Source: Oscarella lobularis (taxonomy: Eukaryota > Porifera > Homoscleromorpha > Homosclerophorida > Oscarellidae). Taken from it: a stretch of 64,000 nucleotides of DNA. Positions 1 to 12,066 of this stretch are shown piece by piece. Numbering within the stretch: the first letter of the stretch is position 1; every line of letters starts with the position of its first letter. Where the stretch lies: the NCBI RefSeq assembly GCF_947507565.1, contig NC_089175.1, forward strand, positions 1,477,733 through 1,541,732. The letters run 5' to 3'. A model generated the notes under the pieces. The model ran no database searches, was not told the origin of the DNA, and saw nothing but the letters and a program-made list of their open reading frames with translations. Made by a program: the position numbers and the translations under genes.

Positions 1-2682
1 CGCTCGTGCCGGTGCGGCAATGAGAGCGAGATTCGGCCGTGTGCGTCGCCTGATTGGCAATGTGGAAAAGTGACGAGTGCCAAAGTCGTCCAGGGGCTCA
101 GGAATGACGCGCTCGTTTCTCCTAGGTTTGCGGTAAAGTCTATCCGTGTGGTCATCACAAGTGCGAAGAGGTCATAGCCCATTTGAACTTTGTGGGAAAT
201 TTTAGCGACGGTTAATTTATTCAGGTATGCCACGCCGGTTCGTGTGGCTCCTGTCCGCGATCGGGAAATAGGCGCTGTCCCTGTGGGAAGACGAGTGAGT
301 GAACCTGAGACATTCCTAGCGGGATTATGACGTTGTGTTTTGTTTCTTCAGAATCTGTGTTACCTTGTACTGAAGACGTTCCGTCTTGCGGAGATACCTG
401 TGGAAAGGTAGGCAGTAAAGCAGACTAATATACGAAAGCCTGGCTCAAATTTTTTCACAATGTACTGATTTTTTTCGTAGCTTTTGTCGTGCGGCGTTCA
501 TCGATGTATGCAGCTATGCCACACTGGGGACTGTGGTCTCGTACGACTGACCTTATGTCGTCTCGAGTGAATTTTGACGATAATCTTTTTGCAGTGCCGA
601 CAGATGGTGAAGAAGGCGTGCTGCTGCGGACGAAAAGAAAAGACGGTCCAGTGCCATCAGGAATATTATTGCGAAACGAAGTGCGATCGAAAGAGAGACT
701 GCGGTCGGCATCCGTGCAAAAGAAAAGTGAGCACAACACGCGAGCTCTCGCACGCATAAGACTCTTACCGCGCTTCGAACAAGTGTTGCGATGGAAATTG
801 TTCCCCGTGCGAGCAACTTTGCCAGCGCCTATTGAACTGCAGAAATCACAAGTGCTCGTCCCGTTGCCACAGCGGTAAGCGCGCGCGCGCGCGCGTGCGA
901 AACGTCGCCGCGGTCACCCTGCATTCGTTTTTCCCAGGCCAGTGCTATCCTTGCATCGAGACCGTCGACATTGCGTGCAACTGCGGCGCGACCGTCGTCA
1001 CGGTCCCGTGCGGTCGAGAGAAACGAACGCGACCGCCTCGATGTAAAGAACCGTGCAAGTAGGATCTGAAAATCAAGAAGAAGAAAGAAAGATCTATGCG
1101 CACTCTCTTTTAGAATTCCTCCCGACTGTCATCACTCTCAGAGGCAGGCACATGTGTGTCATTTCGGAAACTGTCCCCCGTGCACGCAAATTTGCTCAAA
1201 GCCGCTCGTCGGCTGTGAGCACGCTTGCCCATTCAAATGCCACACAGCCGTACGAAAATCTATCCAGGTATCTTATCTTATATCACACGTGCCAACCTCT
1301 CTGACTCTCTGTTTCTCGGTCAACAGACTAACAGGCCGGTCGGTCTTGCGCCGTGGAAGTCGTACACGGCGCCAACTCAGCCTAGTCTAGTTGAACTGCC
1401 GTGCGAACCGTGTCAAATTCCCCTTACACTGTAAGTGTAATAAGAGCCCGTTTACAGTAGAGACTTTGAAAATGGGCTACATACGTTTTCTTGCCTTCTC
1501 CTAGTCGATGTTTTGGTGGCCATCAAGTAAGGAGTGTCCCATCTTGCGCAAAAGATCATCAGTAGAATATTGTGCGTGTTTTTCAGACGCAATCGTTTCC
1601 CTGTAGCAAAGCGCGGCCGTTTTCCTGCGGCTGGCCCTGTGACCGTCCCTTGGCCTGCACAAACCACAAATGCGAATTGCCATGCCATCCGGTAAAAGAA
1701 AACAGAAAACAGAAAAACGTCTTTTTCGTAAAATTCAATCTCACCTAGGAGGAAAATCCCTGCGAGGTGTGCGAGAGACCGTGCAGCAGACCGCGACCTG
1801 CGGGATGTCGACACGAATGCTGGAGTGCCTGTCATCCAGGTATAGAGCCTAATCCACCAAGTGGGGGGTAGCGAGTGTGACGTTTACTGTGTGCGAAGGA
1901 GTCTGTGAACCCTGCAAGGCAATCATAAAATTTCAGTGTCATTGCCAGGTGACCACACTCCGAGTCAAATGCTAGTAAGAGAACAATTGCACAAAAAACG
2001 AGGGGTAGGTTATAATTGTGCTGTTTTTAGTGAGTGGACGAGTGCAAGCGAGTCCAAGAGAATGGAAATGAAGTGCTGTGGAAATCAGTGCCCGCTCTCG
2101 GTAGGTGTACACTTCGTGAATAAATCTAGTGACGACTCTCTTACTTGCAGCTCGACTGCGGACACCGTTGTTGGATGACTTGCCACGAAGGACCGTGTCC
2201 GGACGCGCGAGAGTGCGAGAAAAAGACTGCTGTTCGATGTTCCTGTCGAAGAATAAAAAAAGTAGGAAGTTTAGATCATGTGTGGGAGGAATGTCAATTT
2301 CTGTACCGCGTACAGGATTTTCCTTGTCGTGAAGTGAAAACGGGTCGTGTCTCCGTTCCGTGCAGTCTAGAGTGCGAAGAAGAGAAATTGAAAAAGGAAA
2401 AGGTTCTCTTTTCATATTTTTACCAATTATGTTCATCAAATTTTTCACTCCAAAAAAAAGGAGAGAGCCGAGCTGGAGCGAAAGCAGTACGAGGAAACGC
2501 GACTAAAAAACCAAAAAGAGGTAGAGGAGTTCAAAAGAAAAATCGAAGGACGAAAGCGAAAGAGAAAAGAGAAAGTGGTGCTAGAGGAAAAGAAGGGATT
2601 CTGGCAAAAACGATGGCAAATAATCCTACCATGTGTCATTCTAGTGCTCGCTATTATTTTTGCCTACGTCTATTTTGGCTAG
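1..2682 (+). CDS. NFXL1: NF-X1-type zinc finger protein NFXL1, 3' part of gene (5' end outside window)
   Basis: The reading frame is open from base 1 ([10 protein letters not shown]) and continues over many short exons. The translation is a run of Cys/His-rich NF-X1 zinc fingers, for example CGVHRC, CHTGDC, CGRHPC and [13 protein letters not shown], in the spacing typical of this family. A Lys/Glu/Arg-rich, probably coiled-coil stretch follows at about 2380-2590. The last exon encodes [20 protein letters not shown] and a few more residues before TAG at 2680-2682, which is a single C-terminal membrane segment. The finger array plus a C-terminal anchor distinguishes NFXL1 from NFX1. NFX1-family fingers act as nucleic-acid-binding or RING-like modules; the cellular role of this copy is not shown by the sequence. 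The start codon and N-terminal RING region lie upstream of the window. Introns are about 45-60 bases. Exon joins were not all resolved. Confidence 0.88.
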
Positions 2683-2823
2683 CGATTCTAAATATATGAA
2701 AGGAGTCACTGGTACTTGGGTGCATTTTACGGTCACTGGGTACTATGCTGTAATACCCGTGCACCTTTATGACGACGGGGGCTCTGCTCCAACGCATGCG
2801 TCCAGGTCGGACTCACACGGAAA

Positions 2824-5398
2824 ATGGTAAACAGAACTACAAATTCACCTCTTCTCGATTCGTCATCGTGCCTTTTTGAAGGCGACCGAAGTACTTCGAA
2901 ATCGCTTTCGCGCGGAATGGGGTGCCGACGTCGATTTCGATCAGCGCGACGTGAAGAAGATCGACGAAGGCGATTCCGTGCTCGATCGCTTCCTCGCGCA
3001 ACAGAACGGCGACGTCGACAAGGCGCTCGACATGCTCGTAAGCACATTCGAACGTGAGAGCTGCTAGCGAGCTCTTTCTCGTCCCCAGGTAAAGTGCCTG
3101 AAGTGGCGAAAAACGTTCGGCGTTCAAGGTGAGCTCGTTTTCGTCGAAAGTGCCGCTTACGTTATCGCGTTCGTCGCCAGATCTGAGCGAGGATAACATC
3201 GAGAGGCATTATTTCGAGTCGGGAGTCGGATACGTTCACGGGAACGACAAGAAAGGCAACGCTATTCGTAAGGAGGAGACCCGCCCCTTTTCCTCCTCAC
3301 CCACACCTCGTTCCGGGTTCTTTTTCGCAGTGATTTTGTCAATTCGACAGCACAAAAAAGATCCAGCACGCTTGGCAGCGCTTAAACGCTTCGTAGTATA
3401 CTGCCTGGAAAAACAAGTAGAAAAATTAAATTCATAATCAATTTTTAAAAATACACGCGATTTCTTCAGGTCAATATTTTATTGCCTAGCCAAAAAATGA
3501 CCGTTATATTCGACATGACAGATGTCGGCCTAAGTCAAGTGGTACATAAATTACGTAGTGTTAATCTAACTAAAGTATTGATTTTCTTTCTCTAAAAAGG
3601 ACATGGATTTTCTAAAATTTTTTATCGATTGCTTCAAGTTTTACTATCCCAGTATGCTTCAGTATCTCTTGGTCTACAACATGCCATTTATATTGCAAGG
3701 TACTTTTATATAATTAATTCTATTTGTCCTGCTAGTCAAGCGTGCGTTCAGCTGTGTGGAAAATTGTGAGGTCGTGGCTAAGCGAAGGCGCTCGACAGAG
3801 AGTCAAGTAGGGGGAGAAATTTTAATTTTATATAACGTGTGAGTGGAAACGGTATTCAGGTTCGTCAAGAAGTCAGATCTTCTTGAGTACGTAGACAAGG
3901 ATCAGTTGCTAGTCAGATACGGAGGAACGGTACTACGTCAAGAACATAAGATAGAGTACAGTAGTTTATTAAATAATTTTTATAGGACACCTATGAGTAT
4001 AAATTTGTCCCCGAAGAGGATGAGGAAGCAGAGTAAATGCTCTCTCGCCTTCTCAGACAAGTGTCTGCATATTTGTTTATTAGGCTTCTTTCAGTGGGCG
4101 ACGAAAATGACTTTAACGACGACCTGGGGCCGTCGTCAAGAAAGGCACGAGGCCCCCCCCCCCCCCCCCCCCCCCCCCCGTTTTTCTACATTATTATTTG
4201 TAATGTACCTTTTTTTGTGTATAAGGTTCGCTTTGAAGATGATCAATATGACGATTCCGGTGAATCGGCATTGACTCTTCCGCCAACTCAGGACAACGAC
4301 CTTCCCTCTCCCGTCAACGACGACGACAACCAACGCGACGCAGAATGGGACGTCGACGGCGTCGTGAAGCCGGAGAACGATAGCGCGATGAGAAAAAGAC
4401 ACGTGAGCCGATTTCTTCGACAGTCGACGCCACCGTTAGGCCCAAAGGGCGGCAAATCGCAGCTCCTTCAGCTAAAGTAAGAGTCAGTCAGTACAAGTGC
4501 ATACTTTAATTAATAAAAATTATTTATCAAAACGAATATTTATTTTGAGGTATTGTTTCTTACTTGCAGTCCGTCGGGTACGTTGGAATTCTGCGGAAAT
4601 TCGAAAGAAGTGACTCGTCTGACGCTGACGCTGACGAACGCGAGTTCGACGCGAGTAGCATTCAAGGCACGTTTTGTCGTAGAATTTTCGTGCCGGATTT
4701 TCTATAATGTGACGACAGATTAAAACGACCACTCCCGATCACTATTACGTCAAAACTTGCGTTGGTCTAATCGATCCCGACGAAAATACTGGAATTTCCA
4801 TAGGACTCAATCCAGGTGGCAATTCCCCTTTATAAGAAGAAAAAGTTCTATATACAGTCGTTTTCTCTTTCGAGGCTGTGCCATCTCCAAAGACAAATTT
4901 CTCGTCATGTGCACGGCGGTCATGGACGACATCAAAGCGAGCGAATTGCCCGCGTTTTGGAGAAGTCGTCGAAAGAGCGCTATCGAAGAGCACAAGTAAG
5001 AAAGAGAGAACAGAAATCAACGCATTAATTAAAACTCACTCTCACTCTCTCTCCTTCTAAGACTTTCCTGCCGATTCGTCTCCAGCGACGGCGAGGCAAT
5101 TCCGGGACCGAGTATTCTTTCGTCGAAGAACAATTCCACTTCCACTTCCAATTCCAATTCGATTAGTGGTCTCCACGATAAAGTATTGTCGCACGTGCTT
5201 TTGAGAGAATGCCTTTATATATAAAGAGGTATTTGCCAGGTCAACGCTTTGCAACGAGAGACTAGAGAGACGGCAAAGAAACTCGAGCACATGTTCGCTC
5301 GACAGGAAAAACTCTTTCTTATTACGTTTGCGCTACTGCTGATCGTTCTCAGCGGGATTTTCGAGCTGTGGAAATTCTATCCGTGGCGCACGCGTTAA
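2824..5398 (+). CDS. MOSPD2: MOSPD2-like protein: CRAL-TRIO domain, MSP domain, C-terminal membrane anchor
   Basis: The first exon may be just ATG (2824-2826), spliced to GCG-ACC-GAA at 2882; a stop in the frame upstream of 2876 supports this. Exons then give a CRAL-TRIO N-terminal region (LRNRFRAEWGADVDFDQRDV, then DLSEDNIERHYFESGVGYVH), the CRAL-TRIO core (MTVIFDMTDVGLSQV and FFIDCFKFYYP), an acidic linker, an MSP domain (GTLEFCGNSKEVTRLTLTLT, TTTPDHYYVK, KDKFLVMCTA), a coiled coil (NALQRETRETAKKLEHM) and a tail anchor (LITFALLLIVLSGIF) before TAA at 5396-5398. Order and length match animal MOSPD2, an ER-anchored protein whose MSP domain binds FFAT motifs at membrane contact sites. A run of about 27 C lies at 4153-4179 and is either intronic or a poly-proline stretch. 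The gene starts 141 bases after NFXL1 and converges on TAF1B. Confidence 0.9.
4153..4179. repeat. poly-C homopolymer, about 27 bases, inside MOSPD2
   Basis: Uninterrupted C tract between the exon for the acidic linker and the exon beginning VRFEDDQYDD. Read through, it would encode poly-proline; if spliced, it lies in an intron with a weak donor. Length in a raw assembly is uncertain for such a tract. Confidence 0.9.
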
Positions 5399-5564
5399 GA
5401 CTTTTCTTTTGTACGGAAAAAAATTTCGTGACGAAAACTGCATGATCAATAATTCAATTCGTTTAAGTTCAGTCGCGGTCAAAATCAATCCATGATCGCT
5501 ATTTAATTATATTCGAGATCTGCATAAACATAAACATAAAATAATTTAATTCGTAAATCAGAGA

Positions 5565-7687
5565 TCATTGACTCAGATGCCGAGATAATTCCGTCTCCTG
5601 GAGGCTCACAGAACGATGCAAGTCTTCAGGCGAGCAGCCCAAGTAAAGAGAGCCAATGGCAATCAATAGACGTACAGAATGGGCCTCCGATTTCCAACTC
5701 TTTCGAGCAGAAGCTGCAGAACACAGAACGTACCTAGTAGACGCAGCGCCCAAGTCGACCGGATCTTCCGTCTCGACGGCGACAGTAAAAGGTTCGGACG
5801 TTGCATTGACGTTGACTTCGACGGCCACTTCGTCGGCCTGAGCGGCTTTCGTATCTAGAAAAACATCGACACGTTGGTTTCGGTTATCAATTTAAAAACC
5901 GTGAATTTCCGAAAAGGGATTTCGATCTTTGCCCTTCTCCGAAATGCTCAAATCCCAACTGTCGCTATAGAGTTTCAAATCGTCTCCCAATTTAAAGAGA
6001 CTAAGAAAAAAGAGATAATTTTTGTCGGGTCTTTTTTTGACACCCTACTCTGCGACTCTTTTGATTCGATGTCGTTCGACCCAACGACGCGCGAGACGAC
6101 GAAGCCATCCGAGCCAACTGGAGGTCGCCGTCAGGGCGCCGCCCTCCGCTCGATATTCGAATTCGTCGTCCAATCGAAAGCACAGCTTCGTCGCCACGCA
6201 GAGAATCGCCACGTAGGGCAACGTCAGCGCGCCGACGCTTCGCTCCTCGAATAGATTCCGACGGCAATCGGGTAAATGAATCCGAAGCAAACCGAAGAGG
6301 ACTCGAAGCACAACACCTGGGGAAAAATAGACAAGGGCTCAGGGAAAAAGCCTTGACTAAGCAACCCACTGTACAAAAGACTAAGTGTGAAAGTCACCTA
6401 CGGTATACTCTACTCTATTGCATCTCAGACATCTCCTTACCTGGTAGCACGAGATCTCTAGCAAATCTCTGACACATGGATTTCGAGTCAATCATTGGTA
6501 TATGCTTCTTTGGTAGGCCTATTGCACTCACAAGCGCTCTGGCCATAGAGAAGAGAGTCTTTACAGATGGAATTGGCTAGAGGAGCAAGAGCGTATATAA
6601 CGCGGCCTATGTATTTTTTTGTGCTTCTTACTGGATTAGCCAACGCTGCGAGAGGTTTGGGATTGAAGTCTTTTGGTAGATGAGCTGTGAAGTTCAAGTA
6701 GGGAAAGCGACCCTGCTGAATCCATCTTATGAGATCTTTTTCGAGGACGGCTTCGCCGACGCAGATGAGACCCACGTAGCAGAGGCCGGTCAGGACGTTC
6801 AGCTTTGCCTGATCACCCGACTGACAATGACGAAGCACGTCGTCTTGCAAAAAGTAGCGCAGACAGCTTTTTGACGTGAAATCGGTTGAATTTTTCATTT
6901 CTTCTTCGTCTTCATTGTCTTCTTCTTCTTCTTCTTCTTCTTCTTTGCTCGCCTGTTGGCGCTTTTCTCTGAATTTCTCTTTCGCTGCCAAGCTCTCTTC
7001 ATCGGAATCGGTCATGAAGGCGTCTTTGCAATGGCGAAGGAGAGAAAACCACAACTGACCCACGACACCCTGCAAACAAAAATATCAACCACGTCCTAGA
7101 CTGTAAATATAAAAAAAAGAGGGAGGCCTCACTGAACCTTCAAATCTGCACTAAATCCCATTTTGAGCAAAGCCTTCACTTGAGCCTTCAGCAACGCCTG
7201 ATATACTTCGGCACACGTGTATTCCCTATACTCGAGTCGCTCTACCGCTTCTACAGCAAAAAAATTAACCCCTCAGAAAATTTGATTTCTGAACGAACTC
7301 CTTTCTTTCGGCTGTTCCCACTGATTTTTGATTTTTTTCCAGCGCTCGGCGACTACCAGGTATTCTCTCTTTCTTCTTGCAATGCGTCGCGCATTGCGTT
7401 CTATCATCTTCGCTCTCTTCTTTTCGGACGTGACCGTTTGCGCCAGCTGCTCTTTTTGCGACTGCGACATCGATATGCGCTGAATTTGCGATCGGTGCAT
7501 TGTTCCCTCGTCCTGGTGGTATTCGTGCTCTTCTTCCTGTTGAATATCCTACAGCGAAACGATTTCGTCGCGTCAGGAGTGCTCTTCGTTCTCTTCTGAC
7601 CTCGCATTGCGTTCCGCAATCATTGCAGAAGTAAAGGCCGTCGATGAGAGTAAAGGAAGAGCCTTGGCAGGCCAAGCATTGAGGCAT
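5565..7687 (-). CDS. TAF1B: TAF1B-like RNA polymerase I initiation factor subunit (RRN7 family)
   Basis: ATG at 7687 begins MPQCLACQGSSF and continues to YFCNDCGTQCE, an N-terminal CxxC/CxxC zinc ribbon as in RRN7/TAF1B. Later exons encode EAVERLEYREYTCAEVYQAL, then ALLKMGFSADLK, a glutamate run from a CTT repeat at 6918-6950, the segment LCYVGLICVGEAVLEKDLIR with GRFPYLNFTAHLP (the cyclin-like core seen in human TAF1B) and VVLRVLFGLL with KLCFRLDDEFEY. TAF1B is the TFIIB-like subunit of SL1 that recruits Pol I to ribosomal DNA promoters in the nucleolus. The start is the first ATG and directly opens the zinc ribbon. The end at 5565 (TGA) is the stop of the last open frame; the boundary and frame of this final exon, after about 5830, are the weakest part. 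The gene converges on MOSPD2, with 166 bases between stops. Confidence 0.85.
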
Positions 7688-7847
7688 TTTCTTGCTTATC
7701 TCTAAGTCTAACGTACGCTAAGCAGAGACTCCTCCCACTTAAAAAGCTGAAGTTGCTTTTTCCCTTGCAAAACCGTTATTGCAAATTATTTTTGCTATGC
7801 ATCGTTTCTAATCTAAAACTAAAAGTTAAAGAAAAAAACAAAAAGTG

Positions 7848-7919
7848 AGGGGGCACCCGGATTTGAACCGGGGACCTCTCGATCTGCAGTCGAATGCTCT
7901 ACCACTGAGCTATACCCCC
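7848..7919 (-). tRNA. tRNA-Cys (GCA anticodon)
   Basis: The reverse complement folds as a full cloverleaf: acceptor GGGGGTA/TGCCCCC, D arm GCTC/GAGC, anticodon stem TTCGA/TCGAG with loop CTGCAGA, T arm CCCGG-TTCAAAT-CCGGG. The discriminator base is U, as expected for tRNA-Cys. No intron. It lies in the 160-base upstream region of TAF1B. Confidence 0.95.
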
Positions 7920-8072
7920 AACCTGATTTAAATCGATGAAAAGCATCTCTATAAACCGAAACCACGAGCCTTCTGCCTCGGCACACACGTGCGTTGACTG
8001 TACCTAACTCCTTTCTACACACCAGCTATACAACGGTAAGCAATTCTACTTGATAAAACTCCAGCCACATCA

Positions 8073-10205
8073 TCAAGACTTTGATGGCCGAGACGGTCTT
8101 CTCCCATCCTCCACTTCCTCCGAGTCTTCATCGTGGCGATCTGGAACGTTGGACACAGCCTTAGAAACAAGCTACTATACAGCTACACCGTGCATTTTTC
8201 ATCGATGTTACGCACCTTGGGCATCCTTCGATCCAGCCTGCGTACGTATTCCTTGAATGCCTTAGCTCCGTGCAGAGGAGCAATCACGGCATCCTAGACA
8301 AAAAGCTGTGTAACTCAAGGCTTAATTAATTAAGACTTTTAGTTTGAGTGAGCCAAGCAGACTTGTTAAATTAATTCATAATTTTTAATTAATTAATTAA
8401 TTAATTAATTTCTTAGATGTGTTGAGCCCGTACGTACCATTTCTTCCATTTTCTTTTTTGACTCTGTTACGGCTTTCTCTCCAACTCTCCTCGGATCTTG
8501 CAAGGTCTAAAGAAAGCAACCGACTCTCCTCCACAGAATCGAAACGTTTTTCTCCCTCACCTCTCCTCTTTTCCTATACTTCCAAAGGCTCTTGGGCAAA
8601 TACCAGGCCCCATACGACCCCCTATCTGCCCAACTGGGTACATACTAAAAGAGAGAAAACACCTCAAGAAACGAATACTCTAAATCACTCTAATTTACAG
8701 CCGATGACTCGTCGGTGTCGTCCGAATCCAACAGAGATCGCGTATTGTAAAATTCGTTATTCGCCGTCTCCTCGCGCGAAAGTTCCGACGTGAAGCCGCG
8801 TCGCGCTTGACGAAGCTCCGACGGAACGTTCAGCAATTCGACGACGTGAATGGGAACAGAGAGCGTGGGCTAAACGCGTAGAACAATCTCGTCATAATTC
8901 TCAAGTCATTCTTCAAAGTTCCTTGCCTTTGTTTCGTATCCACTGGCAAACAGACTCTTTACCGTGTGTTCATCAATTGTTTTGGACTCGTCTCCCTATG
9001 AGGGAAAGATACATATGAGCGTCGTTTTTTTCGCATAGTCGTCTCACCAAGTCCTTCATGCGATCGCAGAATTCTTTTGTGACCGTCTCGACTTTCGTTT
9101 CCTAGGATAGAGCCATCTCATTTGCTATCATAAAAAGAGGCCGATTTTTTCCCCCTGTTGTTACCAGCGGTGATGATATCATTGTTGACGACTCTTTCAA
9201 ATTTGTTCTGCTTCCCGTCTTTTCGACGGATCCCGGTCGCCACTGATAGCTCGGCTTCTTCGTGCCCTCGGCTTTGAGTCGGCAACTTGATCGCGAACCG
9301 AGTCCGTCGTCTGCCGCCGTCTTTCGATCGACGGCACAGCCACCAGATAACGACGTGTCGGCGAGAACGTGGTGAGATGACGACGTGATGTCATCGGCGA
9401 GGTCGATTGAATCAGACTTTTCACTTGGCTGCGAGGAAGAAATGCGACATGAGATATGAGAGGAAACTTTAGGTAAGGTTGCTAGTTTCAATGCAGGTTC
9501 CTTATAAGATACTTTTCTTTATAAATTATATATACGTATCCTACCGAGTAGACAACAGATGATCCCTCTTCGAGACCTAGAATGTCTGCTACGTCATTGA
9601 ATACCTAAAAATATTATCACACAATCAAAATTGGGGCATAAGAAGAGCATCCGCTATTGTACTTCAGATTCGAGCGATTCTTCGAGATGGGGATAGAGTG
9701 CGAGTGGAGAGGCGAGCAAATTTTTCTCCACGAATTCGACGTTATCGCGACGCTTCTGCTTCATTGGAAGAACGCTCGATCCCACAGCAATCTCTTTGCT
9801 CGGCTTCGAACGCCGATGACGTGCTCGATCTTCCGTCGTCTTGGCAACGCTTGATGCCGACGACAAAACAATTGGAAAATTAATTTCCTTTTTCTGTCGA
9901 AAACGCGTAAAACCGTGCAAATGATTACGTGACTGGCCCTTACTCGTTCCGTTAGGCCTTCGCTGCCTTCGATGGGCGCCCCGTCGCGAAAATCGTCGAC
10001 GCCTTTCTTGAGGAAGACCCACTGCGACGCGTCGAGCTTCGTCGTTTCGTTCGATTTGATCATTTTCGTTCGGAGTCGTTCTTTGTACCTTGGAGAGACG
10101 ATATCGATTCGTTCGAGCCGAAATAGCAACTCACCACGGCTGCTGTCGAGGCGGATTGTCCGCCGACGTCCGAACGAGAAGAAGATCGTACTTATTCTCG
10201 GCCAT
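8073..10205 (-). CDS. FAM47E-like protein
   Basis: ATG at 10205 starts MAENKYDLLLVRTSADNPPR. The next exon has LDASQWVFLKKGVDDFRDGA, equivalent to the QLVFPRKGLDDFRKG block of human FAM47E, followed by VEFVEKNLLASPLALYPHLE (human: HLTPHPLALYLNLEE). Downstream come a Ser/Lys-rich linker (about 9110-9430), TIDEHTVKSLFASGYETK, then VPSELRQARRGFTSELS, GSYGAWYLPKSLW (human: RYGAWYLNPKLW) and LHGAKAFKEYVRRLDRRMPK. The order of conserved blocks is the same as in human FAM47E. The last exon, after a 51-base intron, ends at TGA 8073-8075. Human FAM47E has been linked to PRMT5 and chromatin; whether that applies here is unknown. Introns are mostly short, one contains a TTAA-rich repeat near 8380-8410. 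Exon limits in the linker are approximate. Confidence 0.75.
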
Positions 10206-10370
10206 AAAGCGTTGCTAAGGACTAAAGATATACGGGTCGACGCAAGCACGTGATTCCAATTGGCGCGCAGTTCAAACAACCCACAAATGGAACCTTTTTC
10301 TCTATATTCGCTTAGGAAAGAATACGAATCCAGTGTACGTGCACATTACGTAGGCTACGCCTCGGTCTCA

Positions 10371-11372
10371 TCATACGATATTGTCCTGACGATGATACCT
10401 GCGTCTCTTTATGAATTTCCACTCGGTGACCTTTCCATCCACAACCGCGTGCCCAAACGGCGACCAGACCCGCGTCATCATAAAATGAACGAGCAACGCG
10501 AGCAAGATGCCGCCGAGCGCGTCGACGGCGTAGTGATGATTCGAATAGAGCGCTGCCCAGGTGATCCACGCTACGTGAGCGGCGGCAAACTTCATGCCAA
10601 ACCACGGATGATTGACGAGAACGACCACGGGCCAGGCGACGTGCAACGATGGAAAAGCGCCGAACTTGACCGGCGATTGAGCGTAGAGATTATGAAAGAA
10701 TGGAAATCCGACGAAAGCGTCGAGTCTTTGAAAGCCGGCCTCGTTCGGCAGAGAACCGATGAGCCGACCGTCGATTCCGTCGAACACAGCCGAGTCCATG
10801 AACCAAGGAGGCGCCGTGGGAAAGAGCAGTTGAACGAGAACGGCGACGAGATTGACCCATCCGGCGCACCATATGTAGCTATAGACGAATCGTCGTCGAT
10901 AGCGATGAATCGTCAGATAGAAGAGAAACAGAAAGGGTAGAACGAAGTGTACGAGATAAGGCACGGCGGCGAGAAAATCCAACGCCGGATGAGAATAGTA
11001 GGATACGACGCGATGGGGTAGACAGTGAAACAGAGTCGCTTCGAGCCACGGCAGAAGAACCGTGTTCGGATGAACAATTGCGCTCATGCCTAGAACGTGA
11101 CGTAGCATCGTGTAGCTTTTGAAGACAATTAGATAGGCGAGAAAGGGCGTGCCGGCGAGGAGAAATTTGCCGATGGGAAGGCGGCCTAGTGCGAGGGCGA
11201 GGCCTCGGATGACGTCATGAAATTCGGACTACACGGGGGGCGTTACGGTGAGTGGAGGTTTCTATGGTTTCGATGCGGCTTACCCGTTTTATTTCGAGAT
11301 AGGCTTCGCTGGCCGCTAGAAATGTGCTCGCGTATCGATGAAACGACTCGGCGACGCGATCCTGGGTGAGAT
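10371..11372 (-). CDS. PAP2-superfamily enzyme of the AUR1 (inositolphosphotransferase) type; 5' exon unresolved
   Basis: The main exon (to 11228) encodes SEFHDVIRGLALALGRLPIG, several membrane segments, FPTAPPWF, then GAFPSLHVAWP and SNHHYAVDALGG, and stops at 10371. FPxAPPW, GxFPSLH and HHYxVD are the AUR1/IPC-synthase signatures; the two His and the Asp form the catalytic triad of this branch of the PAP2 fold. Known family members in fungi and protists move phosphoinositol from phosphatidylinositol to ceramide in the Golgi. An upstream exon (11284 to about 11372) reads DRVAESFHRYASTFLAASEA; no start codon is visible in it, so the true first exon lies further upstream (a candidate ATG at 11713 is not in the right splice phase). 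The substrate is inferred from motifs only; a plain lipid phosphatase is the alternative. Confidence 0.72.
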
Positions 11373-12066
11373 CGAAGAAAACCGTTACGCGGGGAGGAGT
11401 AAAAATGCGGAGGAGGAGAGTCTTTGCGCGCCTCTTATCTCCTCGTTTAGGCGGGCAATCGCGCTTTGACGAACTGGGACCCGCCCGTCTAGTTCTTTCG
11501 CTTTTTTTCGACAGAGAAGACGGGGAACTCGCGTGCGTGGGTCTTCCTTACCTTCGATTCGAGTCCTTTTGCGGTGTTTCGCTTCGAATCGGCGTCCGAT
11601 CGCCACAAGTCTGTGAGGGAAAGGTTTAGGTGTCTATCTCCGCCCCTTTTTTACGTGCGTTACCTAAGTCGTTGTTCCGAGAGAACAGATTTTCGCTTTT
11701 GTTTGACATGTTCGACTGAGCCCGGTCGCTGTTGAACCTTTTTCGCTTCTTTTCGATGGTCTTCGTCAACGCAGTCAGGGCGAAATCGGCCGAAAGACTG
11801 GAGGTGACCACAAAGACCGAGACTCACCCGGTCGCGCACGCGCAGAGAGGTCGAAGTACCAAATGACGTCAACGCATATGCACGTTTCCCGGTGTACGTA
11901 TGCGTATATTTAGTCTCCAAAAAAAATTAAATGTTGAACCCAATCATCGTCATAAACGTCTCTTCTAAAAATTAAAAGAAAAACAATAATAACACTGACT
12001 TGCTTTGGCAGCTTATCATTGTATAAGTATAGTACATCATGCATAGACTATCTAAACTTCAACCTC
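11373..12066. other. Non-coding stretch between the AUR1-type gene and the PH-domain gene
   Basis: No conserved coding segment is visible. It probably holds the 5' exon and promoter of the AUR1-type gene and the 3' untranslated region of the PH-domain gene. Short open frames here look like chance. Confidence 0.5.

Noticed and set aside
10260-10940. Plus-strand open frame of 226 codons
   Set aside because: Antisense to the AUR1-type exon with catalytic motifs; no recognisable domain.
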